NCBI RefSeq assembly: GCF_963675165.1
Contig: NW_026986602.1
Span: 1-36,179 of the forward strand
Length of the DNA: 36,179 nt
Origin: Halichondria panicea
Lineage: Eukaryota; Porifera; Demospongiae; Suberitida; Halichondriidae
Direction: 5' to 3'
The notes beneath the pieces were generated by a model. That model was not told the origin of the DNA and did not search any database. It saw nothing but the letters and a program-made list of their open reading frames with translations. Below, in pieces: positions 31,421 to 36,179 of this stretch; within the stretch, counting starts at the first letter, position 1; each line of letters begins with the position of its first letter. A program made the position numbers and the translations under genes.

Positions 31421-31628
31421 ACGGTATTGTGCCCCACCCAATAATAAGTATGAGTGGTCCTTCTTGCATGCTCAATAAAATAATGATCAGAGGGATGTTG
31501 AACTTGATATGAAATTTACAAGTCTACCCAATCTACCTATATAACCAACATTAATATTACTAAAGCTAATGATTAGTGTGTAATAAATAATGAGACAGTC
31601 AGCTTAATTAATTATAAGTCAGTTCAGG

Positions 31629-34180
31629 CTAATTTTTTGGACTTGTTTCAGCATCCGAGTGTTTGTAGTGGTACTTTTTCTTACGATCCCTCACTCCACA
31701 CACAACAACTATTATCACAATGCAACAGCATACGCTGAGCAGGATCACCACGATAATTGGTACCACTATGACAGCGGCAAAATTGATGATGACTAGCACT
31801 GGTATTTCAAAATCATTGTCGACAGTAGTAGTGTCCGTGCTGGTTTCACCAAGATCATCTATAGAGGAAAGATAGTGCAAGAGATATAGTGTTTAGTGTA
31901 AAAGGAAACTACAAGGACACGTATATATACACCATGGCATGCATGCACACATTAATGTCTATAACCTCTATATTAAGTACAGCACATGCAAGCTCTCTAT
32001 ATAATTGGAGGCTGAGCATACTGCTAATTAATTTATGCATGCATTGCGACCATATTATTTTAACTCGCTAAGGGCTTATTCACCATAATTACAGTAAGTC
32101 ATTAATTTTGACTCCACATACAGCCTGGAAAATTGAGTGAATGAATGTGTGCATTGTGTATATACTTACCATCAGTAGATACAGTGAACATGTTGGTAAC
32201 GTTTATACCGACAATAGTTGTAAACACAGTGACATTAGTAACAGAACTGCAGTTGACAGCATTGTCCCCCAATGAAGGAATAATGTTTATGACCTCAAAA
32301 GAATTAGAAGAGGTCGAAACTTCAATTCTCCATTGATAAATGGCCTCATTTGGTGCTGTGGTTTCTGTTGACGCGTACAAAATGACATCCCCTTCTTGTA
32401 CGGTGAGATTAAATGACACGCCACATCCAGGAATAGTGAATTGCCAGCGTATGACCTCATCACGATCCAGTTCCCCACTGTTGGTGGCGTTCCGTAGCAC
32501 AGTTGTTGTGACTATATATGCCAAGAATTGTAACAAAGGCATAATAATACCATTATTATTCGACCACCTTAATTAACATGCACTGAATTATTTTAGGGGG
32601 ATCCAGATTAAATAATTAGGGACAGGTCAAAATCAAGACAATGACGTGCAAGCATTTCTATTAGCCTCATTTCCGCCAAGTTGCGATTTCCACCATCCAT
32701 TCTAAATCGGCCTGGGAACGAGGCTATAATAATTATAATTATGTTTCTTATTATGGTACAAAGTGTATGGATGTAAGCTAGTTGTATAATCATAGCAGGA
32801 TACAAGTCACATGCAATCATTCAATTTTTAGCTCTATATAATTAGGATCTTACGTGTGTTGCAGATCTGTTCTTCTTGAACACTCTGAACACACGACAAC
32901 TGTGAGAAGTCAGCAGAACTGAAAATATACTGCTCTTCACTGGCAATGGCTACCAAATCTCTTCTCAGAACATTTGACCCGACTCCGATTGCAAACACGT
33001 TAATAAGTGGAGAGGCAGCCCTCAAAGCAGCCGCAGCTTCAGCAACTGATGAATAGCCACAGTCGTTAGTGTTTATTGTAGACTGCCCATCAGTTAAGAC
33101 CATGGCCACTCTAAACACACCGGGATCTGTACGAGCATCGTCTGAATAAACTTGCCGAAGTCGACAGAGAGCATCTGGTATGTTGGTACCTCCTTCACTA
33201 TATTGAAGATTTACCACAGCATTTCTCAAGGATGTAGCAGTGCTGTGGGTGTCTAGATTAAACTGCTGCCGGGCAGTAGTGCCAAATGTGATCACACCTA
33301 CTCGATTGTCATTTGGTCCGATTTGCAAACTGTCCACATATTGAACAACAAATTCTCTCACCCGGTTAAAGTTGGCCGACCCAATACTGCCTGATTCATC
33401 CAGGACCATCACAATGTCACTGTTAACTCGACAGGCTGTAAAATAATACATGCAAACAGGCGGCAATCACAATTAAGCATAATTTACTGATCAGACTCAC
33501 AACACAACAAACAAGAATCAAACAAGGGTGAAACCAAACTGAATTGTCTTATGCAGAGGACTATAATAATAGTATACACACATAATTTCACATAACTATA
33601 CCAGTGAGTCCTTTATAAATAGATACTTACGGTTTCTGTTCGTCAAGGTGTTAACATTTTCGATAAATTCCTGCTCCGTTTCGTTAGATGTCAAGCCACA
33701 GTAGACTCGGTTGTAGTAAGCAGCCTGTCCTGGTACATCACACGGAATAGATTCTGTATCAGAAATGTTCAACAGAAACAGTCTCGCTGCTATTCCCGAA
33801 TAGAGGGGAATCCTCAAATCCCTCCACTGCACACTCGGCCAATCAATGTCAAACGCCTCTCTTATGGCGTCATGTCTCTCAACATTCAGTGCACTATTTG
33901 CTTGAGTGGTTAAAAATTTATCTTCATCCACCTGCCATATCCCTCCATTGTAGCCAGGTCGATACGTATCCGTGTCAGTTCCATCTCTTGATTCAACAAA
34001 AGCAATTCGCCTTAGAAATTGTCGATCAAAATCGAGCACAGTTTGGATTCTATTCACTGCTGCTCTGACAACATCGGACCCGGATGCTTCTCTTTGCAAA
34101 GTCAAGTCCACTCCCTGAGCAGTCAGTAGAGGGAGCAGTGCACTGAGAGTAATCAGCACACTGAAAGTAGCAGTCTTCAT
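31629..34180 (-). CDS. Type I membrane protein: lysozyme-like domain plus vWA domain
   Basis: The four exons are 34180-33631, 33435-32854, 32511-32170 and 31858-31629. All junctions are GT-AG and in phase 1, giving 567 residues. Residues 1-21 form a signal peptide (MKTATFSVLITLSALLPLLT). Residues about 40-110 contain FVESRDG...GGIWQVD, resembling the catalytic-Glu region (Glu63) of SLT/goose-lysozyme-like folds. Residues about 185-360 are a von Willebrand A domain with a complete metal site: DESGS (196-200), GGTNI and LTDGQS. Residues about 378-490 form an N-glycosylation-rich extracellular linker, about 508-541 a single hydrophobic helix followed by RDRKKK, then a short cytoplasmic tail. It probably acts as a cell-surface adhesion or recognition protein. 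No lesion is seen. Confidence 0.9.
32703..32730. repeat. Single MITE end in vWA-gene intron
   Basis: aatcggcctgggaacgaggcta matches one end of the palindromic MITE at 4082-4161. The partner end is absent. Confidence 0.5.
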
Positions 34181-34261
34181 TGATTGATTGAGTTGATGTA
34201 AATGTGATATAACTAAAAAGTCACAATCGATAATTAATGTGCTTTTGCTGGACTTGTAAGT

Positions 34262-34270
34262 CCTTTTATA
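34262..34270 (-). promoter_or_regulatory. TATA box of the vWA gene
   Basis: On the minus strand the sequence reads TATAAAAGG, about 85 bp before the ATG at 34180. This is a plausible core-promoter position for a short 5' untranslated region. Confidence 0.6.
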
Positions 34271-34280
34271 GCTATATCAC

Positions 34281-34747
34281 ACAATTTGTGACTCCATAAT
34301 TATGCCACGTTTTGCATTTTGCATCTAGGAAGACTCCGGACGGAAAGCGTTATTATGAATGGGAACAACAAACATGCGCACGAGGAAAGGTGCACAACTT
34401 ATGATACTGTACCTATTCAGTTGTGGGTGTGATTTCCACTAGTTGTATGATAATTAAGCACTGTGATCGTCTCATGTCAATACATGCAAAGGATGTCTAG
34501 CTTTCTATTGCCTGTTTCCTCCAAGAGTAAGAGTGCTTGTCCCATAATTGCGCATGACCTCATGCATTTGTTTGTGTATAGTTATAAGGCTGTAGAGGCA
34601 TACTATACTTGAGGCTAGGCATGCAGTCAAGGACATTAGCATAATATTCACCTTGCTTATTAATGAGTACACAAGTTGACATAATAGGAAAGACTATGAG
34701 TATCAATGCTGTAATCCCTTTCCTATATAAACATCCTATCTGGTGGT
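34281..34747. other. Intergenic upstream of the vWA gene
   Basis: No gene or repeat recognised. It would contain upstream regulatory sequence of the minus-strand vWA gene. Confidence 0.4.
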
Positions 34748-36179
34748 TACACCATTATAAGATATCCTTCACACTTCACATGCATGCATGCATCTGATCT
34801 CCCAATCACACATGTCAATGTCCTAATGTATACTGCTTGAACAAAGTATAACTGCTAACAAATGATGTTGAACAAGAGCTAGCATGGATAGGCACACCCC
34901 AGTATTTCCCCTTCATATATACATACGCTAGCACACATGCATGTGTCCCCCATGCATGCAGTTCCCATGCACATGTATTCCTACCATGCACAGAGCAAGA
35001 GCATGACCTGGACATGTTTTATACACCTGATCTATATACTGCCTCAAAAGGCATTCAGATCTCTAATATATACAGCTGCACACATGCATGCACAAACATC
35101 TACTTCATGAATGCATGGGTGGATACAGTGGTTCCAATCCCTCAGCCTCAGGTATCAACATAAATTATACGTGCACTATATATATACTGTACATGTTTTT
35201 TACATAATGCATGCCATGCCCAATGCTAGCCTTTCTCTTCGCGGCCTGGAATCAAGGCTAACCCCATGCATGCACCCCTCATTAGTTGTTAACCCATGCA
35301 TGCACAACAGGGGTAGATCTACAGTGATTTGTGGTGTGTGCATATGTGTGTGTGGGTGGGGAGGTTGTCCATATAATTATGGTTTGTGTGTGTGTGTGTT
35401 CACAAAAATGAGCTGTTTGAGCGAACTAGACATGCACGTTCATGGACTGTTTTAACACAATACTACTAATGAGACAGTGGTTGAAAAATAATGGGAAATT
35501 TGTGAAGATGCCAAAACTCACTGTTTTAGTTCTAATCCTTGTTGCTTTATAGATTCACGATCTGTCGATCATGCATTATGTAAAGAACAGTTATAGTGCA
35601 TATATAATTATGTTGATACCCAGGGATTGTACCCACCCATTCATGCAGTATATGTTTGTGTGTGTAGCTGTATAGCATCGATCCATATCTACAAATGTGA
35701 TGTCGCTTTACAGCATACAGTATGCATGCATGGCTTTGCTAGATCTACATGGTTCATCTACAATGACTGTATAATTATACTGCAGGAACACAGTTTCAGT
35801 GCATGTTTTGGAATCGTAGATTTATGACTATAATTATTATGTTGTATGTTTTTTATAGAGATCTGAATGCCTTTTGAGGCACTATATAGATCAGGTGTAT
35901 AAAACATGTCCAGGTCATGCTCTTGCTCTGTGCATGGTAGGTGCATGTGTATGGGAACTGGGGGACACATGCACGTGTGCTAGCGTATGTATGAAGGAAA
36001 AATACTGAAAAAGGCCAGGGTGTGCTTATCCATACTCTTGTTCAACATCATTTGTTAGCGGCTATATTCTGTTCAAGCAGTATACATTATGACATTGTCA
36101 TGTGTAATTGGGAGATCAGAGTTAATGCCTGCATGGCATGCATGCATGTGAAGTGTGAAGGATATCTTATAATGGTGTA
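34748..36179. mobile_element. Large inverted-repeat (foldback) element, reaches window end
   Basis: The left arm 34748 to about 35075 (tacaccattataagatatcc ... ggcattcagatctct) is the inverse of the right arm, about 35852 to 36179, with scattered mismatches and small indels. The right arm reaches the last base, so the element may extend further on both sides. The interior 35076-35851 has no gene I can recognise and one MITE-end remnant near 35240. Class unknown. Confidence 0.75.

Overview
The window looks like nuclear DNA of an early-branching animal, most likely a demosponge (Amphimedon-like). This is inferred from intron-split genes with GT-AG introns (many only 50-56 nt), an adhesion GPCR, a vWA membrane protein and death-domain exons, AT-rich spacers, and a dense load of eukaryotic transposons and minisatellites. 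Species identity cannot be proved from the sequence alone.

Layout. 1-490: a 20-21 bp minisatellite. 490-1513: a foldback (long inverted repeat) transposon. 1514-4500: mostly non-coding, with an inverted pair of repeats and an 18-bp minisatellite carrying an 80-bp palindromic MITE. 4626-5798 (minus): exons of a probable tandem death-domain gene. 6160-12341: a complete-length BEL/Pao LTR retrotransposon with 5-bp target duplications and LTRs differing at one site, but a multiply broken gag-pol. 12431-16445: a DNA transposon with about 250-bp terminal inverted repeats that carries two convergent genes, an integrase-like DDE transposase (minus) and a UIM plus HECT-like ubiquitin ligase (plus). 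16446-18960: a GTTGCT-based minisatellite interrupted by a 944-bp dispersed repeat. 19811-23900 (minus): a decayed mobile-element gene with OTU and CXC domains, split by a Tc1-like foldback element that is itself split by a second foldback element with a 9-bp target duplication.

24036-29395 (plus): exons of an adhesion GPCR (GAIN region, GPS, seven-helix domain), with several apparent lesions and introns full of MITEs. 29605-31150 (minus): a reverse-transcriptase pseudogene. 31629-34180 (minus): a clean four-exon, 567-codon gene for a secreted-side lysozyme-like plus vWA type I membrane protein with a TATA box. 34748-36179: a large inverted repeat running off the window end.

Themes. Two unrelated mobile elements here carry ubiquitin-system domains: a HECT-like E3 with a ubiquitin-interacting motif, and an OTU deubiquitinase-like domain. 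The nested insertions can be ordered because a paralogous copy of the outer element at 490-1513 preserves the empty site. Many single-base frameshifts occur in otherwise good coding sequence (GPCR, HECT-like gene, OTU gene, BEL), so either real decay or residual indel errors in the assembly must be considered; the vWA gene is free of them.
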